DNA from: Sideroxydans lithotrophicus ES-1
GTDB taxonomy: Bacteria > Pseudomonadota > Gammaproteobacteria > Burkholderiales > Gallionellaceae
NCBI RefSeq assembly: GCF_000025705.1
Contig: NC_013959.1
Location: 1-64,000 of the forward strand
Reading direction: 5' to 3'
DNA: 64,000 nucleotides
Numbering within the stretch: position 1 is the stretch's first letter; each line of letters opens with the position of its first letter. The translations under genes were made by a program, and so were the position numbers. Positions 11,530 through 23,135 of the stretch are shown here, piece after piece. The notes beneath the pieces were generated by a model. That model made no database searches. It saw nothing but the letters and a program-made list of their open reading frames with translations, and had not been told where the DNA came from.

Positions 11530-12459
11530 GTGAAGATCATTTTTGCAGGGACTCCCCAGTTTGCGGCAACGGCTTTGGCCGCGTTGCTGCAGGAAAACCA
11601 GATCGTCGCAGTACTCACTCAGCCGGACCGGCCGTCAGGACGCGGGATGCATCTCGCAGCCAGTCCCGTGAAGCAGCTCGCATTACAACATGGATTGCCG
11701 GTTTTGCAGCCCGCGTCCCTGAAAGTGGAAGAAGTACAACGGACTATTGCGCAGTATGAAGCGGATCTGATGGTGGTAGCAGCGTATGGGCTGATTTTGC
11801 CCAAAGCTGTGTTGCAAACGCCGCGATATGGCTGCCTGAATATCCATGCATCGCTGCTTCCACGTTGGCGTGGTGCCGCGCCAATTCAACGCGCAATCCT
11901 GGCGGGAGATTCCGAGACTGGCATCACCATCATGCAAATGGATGAAGGCCTGGATACAGGCGATATGTTGCTGAAGAAAAGATGCAGTATTGCGGCCAGT
12001 GATACAGCGCAAACCCTGCATGACAAACTGGCTGAGTTGGGTGCCCAGTCCATCGTTGAGGCCGTCAGAGAGCTGCAGACCGGGAAGCTGATACCGGAAA
12101 AACAGGAGGAGTCGGCAGCTACCTACGCGGCCAAATTGACCAAGGGCGAAGCACGATTGGATTGGAATCAGGACGCAGTGCAACTTGAGCGAGCTGTACG
12201 CGGATACTTTCCATCTCCGACGGCATTTACTACATTCGGTGAAATACCGATCAAGATATTGCGCGCACGAACAGGTGAAGACGATAAAGCCGAACCCGGT
12301 ACGATCATTGCTGTCGATAAAAGCCGCATTCTAGTCGCATGCAGCAATGGTACGCTTGCCTTGGAGCTGCTGCAGAAACCGGGCGGCAAAGCATTGACGG
12401 CAGCCCAATTCGTACAAAGTCTCCCCATCAAAGTCGGCGACCGCCTTGGCGCGAACTGA
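11530..12459 (+). CDS. fmt: Methionyl-tRNA formyltransferase
   Basis: Fmt formylates Met-tRNA(fMet) using 10-formyltetrahydrofolate. The gene starts with GTG at 11530, ten bases after the def stop. The 309-residue protein has the folate-binding and catalytic motif IHASLLPRWRGAAPIQRAI near 106 and a C-terminal tRNA-binding domain. The def-fmt-rsmB order is standard in proteobacteria, which supports co-transcription. Confidence 0.97.
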   Translation: MKIIFAGTPQFAATALAALLQENQIVAVLTQPDRPSGRGMHLAASPVKQLALQHGLPVLQPASLKVEEVQRTIAQYEADLMVVAAYGLILPKAVLQTPRYGCLNIHASLLPRWRGAAPIQRAILAGDSETGITIMQMDEGLDTGDMLLKKRCSIAASDTAQTLHDKLAELGAQSIVEAVRELQTGKLIPEKQEESAATYAAKLTKGEARLDWNQDAVQLERAVRGYFPSPTAFTTFGEIPIKILRARTGEDDKAEPGTIIAVDKSRILVACSNGTLALELLQKPGGKALTAAQFVQSLPIKVGDRLGAN

Positions 12460-12461
12460 CC

Positions 12462-13736
12462 ATGCAACATATACAGATAGAAGCAGCGAAAGCAGTTCAC
12501 AAGGTTGTTCACGGTGGTCGCAACCTCACACAGGTATTAAGCGAGACACTGCGAAAAGAAAGCAAACTAACAGCGCAAGAAAAAGGTGCATTGCAAGACC
12601 TTTGCTATGGCACATTGCGCTATTACTCACGATTGGCATACATGCTGGATAGCCTTTTGCAGCGCCCCGTGCGGGAGCCTCTGCTGGGCAGTCTGTTAAT
12701 GGTTGCGATCTATCAGCTGGAGCATACCAAGGCAGGAAAGCATGTCATTGTCGATCAGGCGGTTCATGCCGCTAAAAACACCAACCCCGCTGCAAGCGGC
12801 TTGGTCAATGCGGTGTTACGCAACTACTTGCGCAGGCAGTCCGTCTTGAGGGAGGCTGCCAATCAGAAGGAAGAAAGCCATTACGCTTATAGACAATGGT
12901 GGATCAATGCACTTAAAGCCCAATACGGGGAGCAGGCAGCAGAGATAATGCAAGCCGGAAACCGGCATCCACCTATGACTTTGCGCGTCAATGCAAGACA
13001 TACCACAGCACCAGGCTACCAGACGGTACTGGCAGCGCAGGATATCGCTGCACAAATAGTCGAACCAGATGCATTGATCCTTGAGTGTCCGGTGCCAGTG
13101 GAAAAGCTTCCCAAATTCAACGAAGGCTGGGTCTCGGTTCAGGATGCCGGAGCTCAATACGCGGCACATTTCCTGGATGTACATGACGGGATGCGGGTTT
13201 TGGATGCGTGCGCGGCTCCAGGCGGTAAAACTGCCCACTTGCTGGAATTGGCGGATATCGAACTGTTGGCGGTCGATAAGGACGAATTGCGGCTGGGGCG
13301 AGTCAGAGAAAACCTGCAACGTTTGAAGCTGGATGCCCAGGTTGTCTGTGGTGATGCGGCAAGTCCAGAAGATTGGTGGGATGGCAAAGCATTCGAACGG
13401 ATATTGGCTGACGTACCCTGCTCTGCCTCGGGAGTGGTGCGCCGCCATCCTGATATCAAATGGTTGCGCAGGCAGGAAGATATAGCGAATTTTGCAGTAC
13501 AGCAGGCTCAGGTATTGGAATCCCTGTGGTCGTTGCTGGCAAGTGATGGTAAATTGCTTTATGCGACCTGCTCGGTATTTGCGCGCGAGAACCAACAGGT
13601 GGTTGCAGAATTCCTTGCGCGGCACGACGATGCGTCAAAAATCGAGTTATCGGCAACGGGCATGATAGATGGACAGTTGCTGCCGGACAGAGAGCATGAC
13701 GGGTTCTTTTATGCGCTGTTGCACAAACAAGCTTGA
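12462..13736 (+). CDS. rsmB: 16S rRNA (cytosine-967-C5)-methyltransferase RsmB
   Basis: RsmB methylates C967 of 16S rRNA. The start at 12462, two bases after the fmt stop, gives 424 residues. An N-terminal NusB-like RNA-binding domain (about 1-140) precedes the SAM-dependent methyltransferase domain, with DACAAPGGKTAHL near 248, DVPCSASGVVRRHP near 316 and the catalytic ATCSVF near 367. A longer frame starting inside fmt is rejected because the added residues are unrelated to the family. Confidence 0.96.
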   Translation: MQHIQIEAAKAVHKVVHGGRNLTQVLSETLRKESKLTAQEKGALQDLCYGTLRYYSRLAYMLDSLLQRPVREPLLGSLLMVAIYQLEHTKAGKHVIVDQAVHAAKNTNPAASGLVNAVLRNYLRRQSVLREAANQKEESHYAYRQWWINALKAQYGEQAAEIMQAGNRHPPMTLRVNARHTTAPGYQTVLAAQDIAAQIVEPDALILECPVPVEKLPKFNEGWVSVQDAGAQYAAHFLDVHDGMRVLDACAAPGGKTAHLLELADIELLAVDKDELRLGRVRENLQRLKLDAQVVCGDAASPEDWWDGKAFERILADVPCSASGVVRRHPDIKWLRRQEDIANFAVQQAQVLESLWSLLASDGKLLYATCSVFARENQQVVAEFLARHDDASKIELSATGMIDGQLLPDREHDGFFYALLHKQA

Positions 13737-14343
13737 ATGGTTCCACAGAACGGTCTTGGTGATCGGCCTGTGTCTTTGCTCGTCCATCGTTTGTGCGGAA
13801 GGAATTGTCATCAGTAAGGCAGAAGCACGCCTGACGGATGAGGGATATCAACTTTCCGCAGATTTCGACATTCAGTTGTCGCCAACAGTAGAGACGGCCC
13901 TCAAACATGGTGTCACTCTGTATTTCGTCAGCGAACTTGCCATCAACCGCTCTCGCTGGTACTGGATGGATACGGATGTCGCTCGTGACGAACAGTCAGC
14001 CAAACTGTCGTTCAATGCGCTTACCCAGCAATATCGGATCACACGCGGCTCCCTATTCCAAAGCTTCAATGACTTGAAAGATGCATTGACCGTACTGGGG
14101 CATCAGGTTGCGCCACCCGTACCGGTTGCCTTGCTTGACAAAAACGGCGGTGGATATTTCTCGAGATTGCTGAAAAAAGGGAGCGAGTGCTGCTCGGCCT
14201 TTGCCCAGATGGAGCTGGATGTGACGCAGCTACCCAAACCATTGCAAGTAAATGCCCTGACCAACGAAGACTGGAACCTGAAATCTGAACCATACCGGTG
14301 GGTCATCCAGCCAGGTGCAGTAGACAAAGAGACCCAGCCATGA
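13711..14343 (+). CDS. DUF4390 domain-containing exported protein
   Basis: The probable start at 13711, inside the end of rsmB, gives a signal sequence (TVLVIGLCLCSSIVCA) followed by a DUF4390-like domain of unknown function. An in-frame ATG at 13696 is an alternative. The gene overlaps the rsmB stop by 26 bases and its own stop overlaps the ntrY start (ATGA). Translational coupling with both neighbours is therefore likely. This placement directly before ntrY recurs in betaproteobacteria, which hints at a role linked to the kinase's periplasmic sensing; that link is inference. Confidence 0.8.
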   Translation: MRCCTNKLEWFHRTVLVIGLCLCSSIVCAEGIVISKAEARLTDEGYQLSADFDIQLSPTVETALKHGVTLYFVSELAINRSRWYWMDTDVARDEQSAKLSFNALTQQYRITRGSLFQSFNDLKDALTVLGHQVAPPVPVALLDKNGGGYFSRLLKKGSECCSAFAQMELDVTQLPKPLQVNALTNEDWNLKSEPYRWVIQPGAVDKETQP

Positions 14344-16478
14344 AGTATCTGGTCATCATCAGCGGAATCGTTGGGGCAGCACTACTTTATCTGTTGTCCA
14401 GTGCAAGCGCCAATACCGATCTGTTCTCGCACAATTACTACGTGTTGCTGGTAATGACGGGAGTGCTCGCCCTTGCTTTGGCAGGGTTGGTTGCGTCGCA
14501 GATATGGCAGTTGCGTACCAAACTGAAAAAAAAGGTGTATGGCGCGAAACTGACTTTGCGCTTGGTAACGATCTTCTCAGTGATTGCGATCCTTCCGGGA
14601 TTTCTGGTCTACGCTGTATCGGTGCAGTTCCTCAGCAAGAGCATCGAATCCTGGTTCGATGTGCGGGTGGAAAAAGCGCTGGAAGGAGGCCTGAACCTGG
14701 GACGTAGTTCTTTGGAAAACGGGCTGACAGAACTGGGCAAGAAAGGACATCTGGTGGCAATACTCCTTTCGGAGCAGGAGCCGCAGCGACACAGCAAAAC
14801 CCTGGCGCGGTTAATCGAAGAAGGAGGGGCGCAAGAAGCTGCCGTGTTCGGGAACAAGGGGCAGCTGCTGGCTTTTGCAAGTAGCGGCAACCAGCAGGAT
14901 ACAGAGAAACCAACCAATGAGATGCTGCATCAGGCTTGGGAGAAAGATGGCTATAGCATGGTTGAGGTCTTGCCGGATGATCAACTTGCATTGCGCGTTC
15001 TGATTCCCATGAAATCCACGTTGTGGAAAGAGGGACAAAGGACGCTGCAATTCATGCAGCTTGTACCGAAGCAAATCGCTGCTGACGCAGAAACTGTGCA
15101 AGACGTGTACCGCGATTACCAGGAATTGTCCCTGTCCCGCCTTGGGCTGAAGCGGCTGTACGGCATCACACTAACATTGTCATTGTTGATTGTGCTATTG
15201 AGCGTCAGCTCGGCAGCCTTCTATCTGAGCGAACAGTTAAGTGCACCACTGGCGGCTCTGGCGTCAGGAACGCTTGCTGTGTCGCAGGGGGATTTCAGCG
15301 GCAATTATCCGGTACAGAGCCGCGACGAACTGGGCGCCCTGACGGGGCTGTTCAACCAGATGACCAGATATCTGGCTGATGCAAAAAGAACGGGAGAACA
15401 GCAGCAACTCCAGGTTGAAAACGCCAAGGTCTATTTGGAAAGCGTGCTGGCTCACTTGTCTTCCGGCGTAATGGTGGTAGACGAACAACATCGCCTGCGC
15501 TCCTCCAATCCCAGCGCAAATCAGATTCTTGGAGTGCCGCTGCAAATGGTGGAAGGCAAGACCTTGTCGGAGATCGCAGCAGAGCATGCATTGTTGAGGT
15601 CGTTCATAGAAGCGGTAACCCAGGGTTTTGAAGAATCGACCCAATATGAGTGGAGGCAGCAGATCGAGCGCATGAGCAAAAGCGGCGACCAGATTCTGCT
15701 GCTGCGCGGTACGCGACTTTCCACGATGCAGGAGGACAGCAGTTATGTGGTGGTTTTCGATGACATCACGCATTTGCTGCAAGCCGAGCGTCAGGCTGCT
15801 TGGGGCGAAGTGGCGCGCCGGCTAGCGCATGAGATAAAAAATCCGCTCACGCCGATTCAGCTTTCGGCGGAACGCTTGCAGCACAAACTGCTTGGCAAGC
15901 TGGATGAGCACGACTCGCAGCTGCTGCAACGTGCGACCCAAACCATCGTCAGCCAGGTTGCGGCGATGAAGAACATGGTCACCGAGTTTGCCAACTATGC
16001 GCGCGCCCCAGCTGCGCGCATGGTCGCACTCGACATACATCAGTTGCTGAATGAAGTGATGGGATTGTACGAAGCCAACAGTAGCCCGATTACTTTGCAA
16101 CTTAACGCACATCGGACCTGGTTGAATGGCGATGCGACACGCTTGCGGCAGGTAATTCACAACTTGCTACAGAATGCGCACGATGCTTTGCAACAAACGG
16201 AACACCCCATGATCGTCCTGTCCACAGAGAACACGACTAACGGCACTCTCAAACTCATAGTGCGCGATAACGGCAGCGGCATCCCCGAGCACATGTTGGG
16301 CAGATTGTTCGAGCCGTACATGACGACGAAACAGAAGGGTACCGGACTGGGTTTGGCCATTGTGAAAAAGATCGTGGAAGAGCATGGCGGGAAGATAACG
16401 ATTGAAAGCCAGCCGTTGGCTGGTACACGTATAAGCGTTGAATTACCCTTGGCTGTAACAGAAACGGAGATGTTGTAA
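14340..16478 (+). CDS. ntrY: NtrY-like membrane sensor histidine kinase
   Basis: This 712-residue kinase has three N-terminal membrane segments (about 4-21, 35-56 and 77-98), a periplasmic region, a fourth segment near 270-293, a HAMP domain, a PAS domain (about 365-470), a HisKA domain with phospho-accepting His in HEIKNPLTP at about 497, and a HATPase domain with DNGSGIPEH and GTGLGLAIVKK. This matches NtrY, known in other bacteria for nitrogen or redox/respiratory control. Its stop overlaps the start of the response-regulator gene by one base, so they are a cognate pair. Confidence 0.93.
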   Translation: MKYLVIISGIVGAALLYLLSSASANTDLFSHNYYVLLVMTGVLALALAGLVASQIWQLRTKLKKKVYGAKLTLRLVTIFSVIAILPGFLVYAVSVQFLSKSIESWFDVRVEKALEGGLNLGRSSLENGLTELGKKGHLVAILLSEQEPQRHSKTLARLIEEGGAQEAAVFGNKGQLLAFASSGNQQDTEKPTNEMLHQAWEKDGYSMVEVLPDDQLALRVLIPMKSTLWKEGQRTLQFMQLVPKQIAADAETVQDVYRDYQELSLSRLGLKRLYGITLTLSLLIVLLSVSSAAFYLSEQLSAPLAALASGTLAVSQGDFSGNYPVQSRDELGALTGLFNQMTRYLADAKRTGEQQQLQVENAKVYLESVLAHLSSGVMVVDEQHRLRSSNPSANQILGVPLQMVEGKTLSEIAAEHALLRSFIEAVTQGFEESTQYEWRQQIERMSKSGDQILLLRGTRLSTMQEDSSYVVVFDDITHLLQAERQAAWGEVARRLAHEIKNPLTPIQLSAERLQHKLLGKLDEHDSQLLQRATQTIVSQVAAMKNMVTEFANYARAPAARMVALDIHQLLNEVMGLYEANSSPITLQLNAHRTWLNGDATRLRQVIHNLLQNAHDALQQTEHPMIVLSTENTTNGTLKLIVRDNGSGIPEHMLGRLFEPYMTTKQKGTGLGLAIVKKIVEEHGGKITIESQPLAGTRISVELPLAVTETEML

Positions 16479-17119
16479 TGGCTACAAAAGACATTCTGGT
16501 GGTAGATGATGAAGTGGGTATCCGCGAACTGCTGTCGGAAATACTGTTCGACGAAGGCTACCGCATACATCTGGCAGAAAACGCATCCCAGGCACGAACA
16601 TTCCGGGAAAACCATACCCCGGATCTGGTATTGCTGGATATCTGGATGCCGGATACGGATGGTCTGTCGCTGCTCAAGGAGTGGGTTGCGCAAGAAAGGT
16701 TGACCATGCCGGTGATCATGATGTCCGGGCACGGGACGATCGAGACGGCAATGGAGGCTATGCGTATAGGCGCTTCGGATTTTCTGGAGAAGCCCATTGC
16801 TTTGCAAAAGCTCTTGGCCACTGTAGCCAAAGCGATCCAGCAAGGAGTGCCGACGACCGTCGGGTCGTTTCAACAAGAAACACTTTCTGAGAAGCCGGAG
16901 CGAGAAAAGACCGATCAGATTCCTTTACCGTTAGATTTGCCACTGCGGGAAGCGCGCGAGCATTTTGATAATCTATATTTCAATTATCAGATGAAAAAAG
17001 AGAACGGTAATATTTCGCGGATAGCCGAGAAAGCCGGTATAGAACGTACTCATCTTTATCGAAAACTCAAACAACTGGGGATAAAACCCCTTAAAAAAGG
17101 CTCTGGAGAGACCCAATAG
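16478..17119 (+). CDS. ntrX: NtrX-like response regulator lacking the AAA+ domain
   Basis: The 213-residue protein has an N-terminal receiver domain with acidic pair DD at 10-11, phospho-acceptor D54 in VLLDIWMPDTDG and the conserved Lys in LEKPI. A linker of about 30 residues follows, then a C-terminal Fis-type helix-turn-helix (ISRIAEKAGIERTHLYRKLKQLGI). The receiver resembles NtrX, but the central AAA+ sigma-54 activation domain of classical NtrX (about 450 residues) is absent. The domain order then resembles PrrA/ActR-type regulators. It would bind DNA without sigma-54 ATPase activity. It is paired with ntrY upstream. Confidence 0.9.
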   Translation: MATKDILVVDDEVGIRELLSEILFDEGYRIHLAENASQARTFRENHTPDLVLLDIWMPDTDGLSLLKEWVAQERLTMPVIMMSGHGTIETAMEAMRIGASDFLEKPIALQKLLATVAKAIQQGVPTTVGSFQQETLSEKPEREKTDQIPLPLDLPLREAREHFDNLYFNYQMKKENGNISRIAEKAGIERTHLYRKLKQLGIKPLKKGSGETQ

Positions 17120-17245
17120 AATAAAAAGCCTGATTTGTCGAGCCGGCCGTTGTTGCCCAACGACGAGCCGTTAAGGCATAATCAGCGCCTTTCGTTGTAA
17201 AAATATATCAGTTATCCATAAGGGATGTTTTTAGGAGGCAGGAAA

Positions 17246-19264
17246 ATGGCTGCGGCACGTAATGTAACCCCCCCAAAATTTAACGACACCACAGGTGCGA
17301 TTCGCATGCTGGCAGTCGATGCGGTACAAAAGGCCAACTCCGGACACCCCGGTGCCCCGATGGGTATGGCAGAGATCGCCGAGGTGCTATGGAACCATCA
17401 CCTTCGTCACAACCCGGCGAACCCGAAATGGGCAGACCGCGACCGTTTTGTACAGTCCAATGGCCATGGCTCGATGTTGATCTACGCGTTGTTACATCTG
17501 ACCGGTTATGACCTGCCAATGGAAGAGCTGAAGCGTTTCCGCCAGATGCATTCCAAGACCCCCGGTCACCCCGAATATGGCTATACCGTCGGCGTCGAAA
17601 CCACTACTGGACCACTGGGCCAGGGCATCACCAACGCCGTGGGTATGGCGATGGCCGAAAAACTGCTGGCCAACGAATTCAATAAGCCCGGGCACGAAAT
17701 CGTTAACCACCACACTTATGTATTCATGGGCGACGGATGCATGATGGAAGGCATCTCGCATGAGGCCTGTGCTTTGGCTGGCACATGGGGCTTGGGCAAG
17801 CTGATTGCTTTCTGGGATGACAATAACATCTCTATCGACGGACATACCGACGGCTGGTTCACCGATGACACGCCAAAACGTTTCGAGGCATACGGCTGGC
17901 ATGTCATTGCCGACGTCCAGGGGCATGTTCCGGAAGAGATCAATGCTGCGATCATTGCGGCCAAGGCCGTTACCGACAAGCCTACGCTGATTTGTTGCAA
18001 GACCATCATCGGCGCCGGTTCTCCCAACAAGGAAGGCACTCACGACGTACATGGAGCGGCGTTGGGCGATGCGGAAGTGACTGCTACTCGCGAACATATC
18101 GGCTGGAAATATCCTCCGTTCGAAATTCCTGCGCACGTTTATGATGCCTGGGATGCGCGCACCAAAGGCGAAGGGCTGGAGAAGCTGTGGAATAACAAGT
18201 TTGCAGAATACAAGAAAGCCTTCCCGAAAGAAGCTGCAGAATTCGAGCGTCGCATGAAAGGCGAACTGCCGGCAAACTGGGCAGACTTTGCTGCCAAGGC
18301 CATTGCCCAGGTTAACGAAAAAGCTGAGACCATTGCGACACGCAAGGCCTCGCAAAATTCGATCAATGCCCTGGTTCCTGCCCTGCCCGAGTTTTTGGGC
18401 GGATCCGCTGACCTGACCGGTTCCAACCTGACCAACTGGACCGGCGCACACCACGTTTCAGGCAAGAAACCCGGTAACTACATCAGCTACGGCGTACGCG
18501 AGTTTGGCATGTCCCACATCATGAACGGTATGGCCTTGCATGGTGGCTTGCTGCCTTTCGGCGGCACCTTCCTGATGTTTTCGGAATATGCCCGCAATGC
18601 TTTGCGCATGTCGGCATTGATGAAACAGCGCGTGATCTATGTGTACACCCACGACTCTATCGGTCTGGGCGAGGACGGCCCGACACACCAGCCAGTGGAA
18701 CAAACCACCACCCTGCGCTATATCCCCAACATGGATACTTGGCGTCCGTGCGATACCGTCGAATCCATGGTGTCATGGGTATGCGCGGTCGAGCGCAAGA
18801 CCGGGCCTTCCTCGCTGATCTTCAGCCGCCAGAATCTGGCTTTCCAGAAACGCGATGCGAAGCAGATCGAAAACATCCGCAAGGGCGCTTATGTGCTGTC
18901 CGAAGCCGCAGGCGGCAAGCCGCAGGCGGTCATCATCGCTACCGGTTCTGAAGTCGATCTGGCCATGAAGGCACAAGCGGCACTGGCGGCTGAAGGCGTC
19001 AACGTTCGTGTGGTATCGATGCCCTCGACCAACGTATTCGACCGTCAGGACCAGGCCTACAAGGACAGCGTATTGCCGAAGGGCATCAAGCGCGTGGCCG
19101 TAGAAGCAGGCGTAACCGGACTTTGGTATAAATATGTCGGTCTTGAAGGCGCAGTGGTTGGCATGGATTGCTTCGGCGAATCCGCACCGGCACCGGAGTT
19201 GTTCAAGCATTTTGGTTTCACCGTTGAGAACGTGGTTGCAACTGTGAAGAAGGTTATTGGCTAA
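17246..19264 (+). CDS. tkt: Transketolase
   Basis: Transketolase transfers two-carbon units between sugar phosphates in the Calvin and pentose phosphate cycles using thiamine diphosphate. The start at 17246 lies after GGAGG; a frame from 17225 adds only seven residues. The 672-residue protein has [19 protein letters not shown], the TPP/metal site [13 protein letters not shown] and the conserved GPTHQPVE. The 126-base leader region holds imperfect inverted repeats (around 17128-17193). It heads the gap-pgk-pyk-fba run, a common arrangement in autotrophic betaproteobacteria. Confidence 0.97.
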   Translation: MAAARNVTPPKFNDTTGAIRMLAVDAVQKANSGHPGAPMGMAEIAEVLWNHHLRHNPANPKWADRDRFVQSNGHGSMLIYALLHLTGYDLPMEELKRFRQMHSKTPGHPEYGYTVGVETTTGPLGQGITNAVGMAMAEKLLANEFNKPGHEIVNHHTYVFMGDGCMMEGISHEACALAGTWGLGKLIAFWDDNNISIDGHTDGWFTDDTPKRFEAYGWHVIADVQGHVPEEINAAIIAAKAVTDKPTLICCKTIIGAGSPNKEGTHDVHGAALGDAEVTATREHIGWKYPPFEIPAHVYDAWDARTKGEGLEKLWNNKFAEYKKAFPKEAAEFERRMKGELPANWADFAAKAIAQVNEKAETIATRKASQNSINALVPALPEFLGGSADLTGSNLTNWTGAHHVSGKKPGNYISYGVREFGMSHIMNGMALHGGLLPFGGTFLMFSEYARNALRMSALMKQRVIYVYTHDSIGLGEDGPTHQPVEQTTTLRYIPNMDTWRPCDTVESMVSWVCAVERKTGPSSLIFSRQNLAFQKRDAKQIENIRKGAYVLSEAAGGKPQAVIIATGSEVDLAMKAQAALAAEGVNVRVVSMPSTNVFDRQDQAYKDSVLPKGIKRVAVEAGVTGLWYKYVGLEGAVVGMDCFGESAPAPELFKHFGFTVENVVATVKKVIG

Positions 19265-19353
19265 GCGCTAAGAAGCAACCGGATTTGGCTGGGTCATAGG
19301 GAATGACTCCAGTAATTGCTGAATCCGGGAAAGACTGTCACGCGCACAAATGA

Positions 19354-20382
<1,029 letters not shown>

Positions 20383-20394
20383 TCTGCTCCGATG

Positions 20395-20422
20395 AAGGGC
20401 TGGCTGGTGCCAGCCCTTTTCG
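20395..20422 (+). terminator. Terminator after gap
   Basis: AAGGGCTGG (20395-20403) pairs with CCAGCCCTT (20410-20418) around a six-base loop and is followed by a short T-rich stretch. The hairpin lies between gap and pgk, so it may partially separate their expression or end a tkt-gap transcript. Confidence 0.6.
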
Positions 20423-20448
20423 CTTTAGTCTGCAACAAAGGAAAAAAC

Positions 20449-21630
20449 ATGTCCGTTATCAAAATGACCGATCTGGCACTGAAAGGTAAACGTGTCCTGA
20501 TCCGCTCCGATCTCAATGTGCCCGTCAAGGACGGCAAAGTGACTTCCGATGCGCGTATCACCGCTTCGATGGCAACGATCAACCATGCGCTGAAAGCCGG
20601 CGCAAAAGTGATGGTGACTTCCCACCTGGGCCGTCCTGAAGAAGGCGTCTTCTCGGAAGAGAATTCGCTCAAGCCTGTGGCCGACACCATCGCCAACAAG
20701 CTGGGAAAACCCGTACGCCTGATTCGTGACTGGATCGACGGCGGCTTCAACGTCGCCGAAGGCGAACTGGTGCTGCTGGAGAATTGCCGCTTTAACAAGG
20801 GCGAGAAGAAGAACAACGACGAACTGTCGGAGAAATACGCCGCTCTCTGCGACGTGTTCGTGATGGACGCATTCGGTACCGCGCACCGCGCCGAAGCTTC
20901 GACGCACGGCGTGGCGAAATTCGCTCCTGTGGCTGCGGCAGGCATCCTGTTGACCGAAGAACTGGAAGCCCTGAGCAAGGCGCTGCTGAGTCCCGCACGC
21001 CCTATGGTCGCCATCGTCGGCGGCTCCAAAGTCTCCACCAAACTGACCGTGCTGGAATCGCTGTCCGAGAAGTGCGAACAACTGGTGGTTGGTGGCGGTA
21101 TCGCCAACACTTTCCTCAAGGCCGTTGGCAACAACGTCGGCAAATCCTTGTGCGAAGATGACCTGGTTCCGACCGCGCAGGCGCTGATCGAAAAAATGAA
21201 ACAACGTGGCGCCAACATTCCCATCGCTGTGGACGTGGTGGTCGGCAAGAAATTTGATGCCAACGAACCCGCAGTTTTGAAAAATGCAGGCGATGTAGCC
21301 GACGACGACATGATCTTCGATATCGGTCCAAAATCAGCACAGGAACTGGCAGATATCATCATGAAGGCAGGCACGGTTGTCTGGAACGGCCCGGTCGGCG
21401 TGTTCGAATTCGACCAGTTCGGCGAAGGTACCAAGACCATCGCCAAGGCAATTGCCGAAACCAGTGCCTTTACCCTGGCTGGCGGCGGCGACACTATTGC
21501 GGCGATACAGAAGTACGACATCTATGACAAGGTGTCTTACATCTCCACTGCAGGCGGTGCGTTCCTGGAATTCCTCGAAGGCAAGACTTTGCCTGCAGTG
21601 GAGATTCTGGAGCAGCGTGCCAGACAATAA
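20449..21630 (+). CDS. pgk: Phosphoglycerate kinase
   Basis: PGK phosphorylates 3-phosphoglycerate, the RuBisCO product, to 1,3-bisphosphoglycerate. The start at 20449 follows AAAGGAAA; the frame extending to 20392 crosses the terminator hairpin and is rejected. The 393-residue protein has the family motifs [20 protein letters not shown], the FNKGE segment and the C-terminal GGGDTIAA. Length is normal. It is 15 bases upstream of pyk. Confidence 0.97.
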   Translation: MSVIKMTDLALKGKRVLIRSDLNVPVKDGKVTSDARITASMATINHALKAGAKVMVTSHLGRPEEGVFSEENSLKPVADTIANKLGKPVRLIRDWIDGGFNVAEGELVLLENCRFNKGEKKNNDELSEKYAALCDVFVMDAFGTAHRAEASTHGVAKFAPVAAAGILLTEELEALSKALLSPARPMVAIVGGSKVSTKLTVLESLSEKCEQLVVGGGIANTFLKAVGNNVGKSLCEDDLVPTAQALIEKMKQRGANIPIAVDVVVGKKFDANEPAVLKNAGDVADDDMIFDIGPKSAQELADIIMKAGTVVWNGPVGVFEFDQFGEGTKTIAKAIAETSAFTLAGGGDTIAAIQKYDIYDKVSYISTAGGAFLEFLEGKTLPAVEILEQRARQ

Positions 21631-21645
21631 CCAACTAGGAATTAC

Positions 21646-23085
21646 ATGCTGCGCAGAACAAAAATAGTAGCAACACTGGGGCCCGCATCCAGCGACCAAA
21701 AGGTACTGGAAAACATGATACGTGCGGGAGTGGATGTAGTACGAATGAACTTCTCGCACGGTACGGCCCAGGACCATATGGGGCGCGCCGAGAAGGTGCG
21801 CGCTGCAGCGAAGGCTGCAGGGCGTACCATCGGTATCCTGGCAGATCTGCAAGGCCCGAAGATCCGCGTGCGCAAATTCGAAAACGACAAGATCGTCTTG
21901 AACAAGGGCGACGCCTTCATTCTCGATGCTTCGCTCGATGGCTTGGGCAATCAGCAGCGTGTCGGGCTGGACTATAAAGAACTGCCCAATGATGTGGATA
22001 TTGGCACGGTATTGCTGCTCAACGACGGCATGCTCGAATTCCACGTCACGGGAGTCAAGGGTCCGGAGGTGCATTGCGTGGTCGTGCGAGGCGGCGTTTT
22101 ATCCAATAACAAGGGTATCAACCGCAAGGGCGGCGGACTTACTGCACCTGCACTGACAGACAAAGACAAGGAAGACATCAAGACTGCAGCGTTGATCAAG
22201 GCGGATTTCCTCGCTGTGTCTTTCCCACGCTCGGCCGACGATATGAAGCTGGCGCGTCAGCTGATGCATGATGCCGGCGGCAAGAGCCTGCTGGTGGCAA
22301 AGATCGAGCGAGCAGAAGCCATCCCCGTTTTGGGCGAGATCATCGAAGCTTCCGATGCCATCATGGTGGCGCGCGGCGACCTGTCGGTTGAGGTCGGCGA
22401 TGCTGCCGTGCCGGGACTGCAGAAGAAGATGATCAAGATGGCACGCGCCAGGAACAAGCTGGTCATCACCGCTACCCAAATGATGGAATCCATGATTACC
22501 AATCCGATACCTACTCGTGCGGAAGTGTCGGATGTTGCGAATGCAGTACTGGATGGGACAGATGCTGTGATGCTGTCGGCGGAAACTGCGGTGGGCGACT
22601 ATCCGGTGGAGACCATCGAGGCAATGGCGAGAATCTGTATCAACGCCGAAGTCGAAACGGAAGATGGCGCGTCGGATCGCCGTCTGGATCACAGCAAATT
22701 CTCGCGTATCGACCAGTCTATCGCCATGTCTGCCTTGTATGCTGCCTCGCATTTCAAGGTGAAGGCGATCGTTGCATTGACACAATCCGGCTCGACCGCA
22801 TTGTGGATGTCGCGCATCAACGGGGATACGCCGATCTATGCGATGACGCCGGTGGAAGCAACCTTGAGCAAAGTCACCCTGTTCAGCGGCGTACATCCCA
22901 TCGCATTCAGGATAGAATCCAAGGACTATTCCGTGACGTTGCATCAAGCGGAAGATGAATTGGTACGCTTGGGCATGGTGAAAGATGGTGACCTGATGGT
23001 AATGACTGTCGGCGAAGCGATAGGCAAGGCCGGACATACCAATACCATGAAGATCGTGCGCGTGGGCGACCACCGCAAGAGCTAA
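21646..23085 (+). CDS. pyk: Pyruvate kinase
   Basis: Pyruvate kinase makes pyruvate and ATP from phosphoenolpyruvate and links the Calvin cycle to biosynthesis. The 479-residue protein starts RRTKIVATLGPASSD and has the active-site segments SFPRSADD, KIERAEA and MVARGDL, followed by TATQMMESM. Length fits the bacterial type. It shares the direction and close spacing of pgk and fba. Confidence 0.97.
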   Translation: MLRRTKIVATLGPASSDQKVLENMIRAGVDVVRMNFSHGTAQDHMGRAEKVRAAAKAAGRTIGILADLQGPKIRVRKFENDKIVLNKGDAFILDASLDGLGNQQRVGLDYKELPNDVDIGTVLLLNDGMLEFHVTGVKGPEVHCVVVRGGVLSNNKGINRKGGGLTAPALTDKDKEDIKTAALIKADFLAVSFPRSADDMKLARQLMHDAGGKSLLVAKIERAEAIPVLGEIIEASDAIMVARGDLSVEVGDAAVPGLQKKMIKMARARNKLVITATQMMESMITNPIPTRAEVSDVANAVLDGTDAVMLSAETAVGDYPVETIEAMARICINAEVETEDGASDRRLDHSKFSRIDQSIAMSALYAASHFKVKAIVALTQSGSTALWMSRINGDTPIYAMTPVEATLSKVTLFSGVHPIAFRIESKDYSVTLHQAEDELVRLGMVKDGDLMVMTVGEAIGKAGHTNTMKIVRVGDHRKS

Positions 23086-23135
23086 GCAGACTCAAGAACT
23101 GCGAACGTTTTCGAAATTATTATTAGGAGAATAAA

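Noticed and set aside
17120-17245. Riboswitch before transketolase
   Set aside because: Inverted repeats are present (around 17128-17193), but no TPP or other known aptamer motif is visible and there is no terminator.
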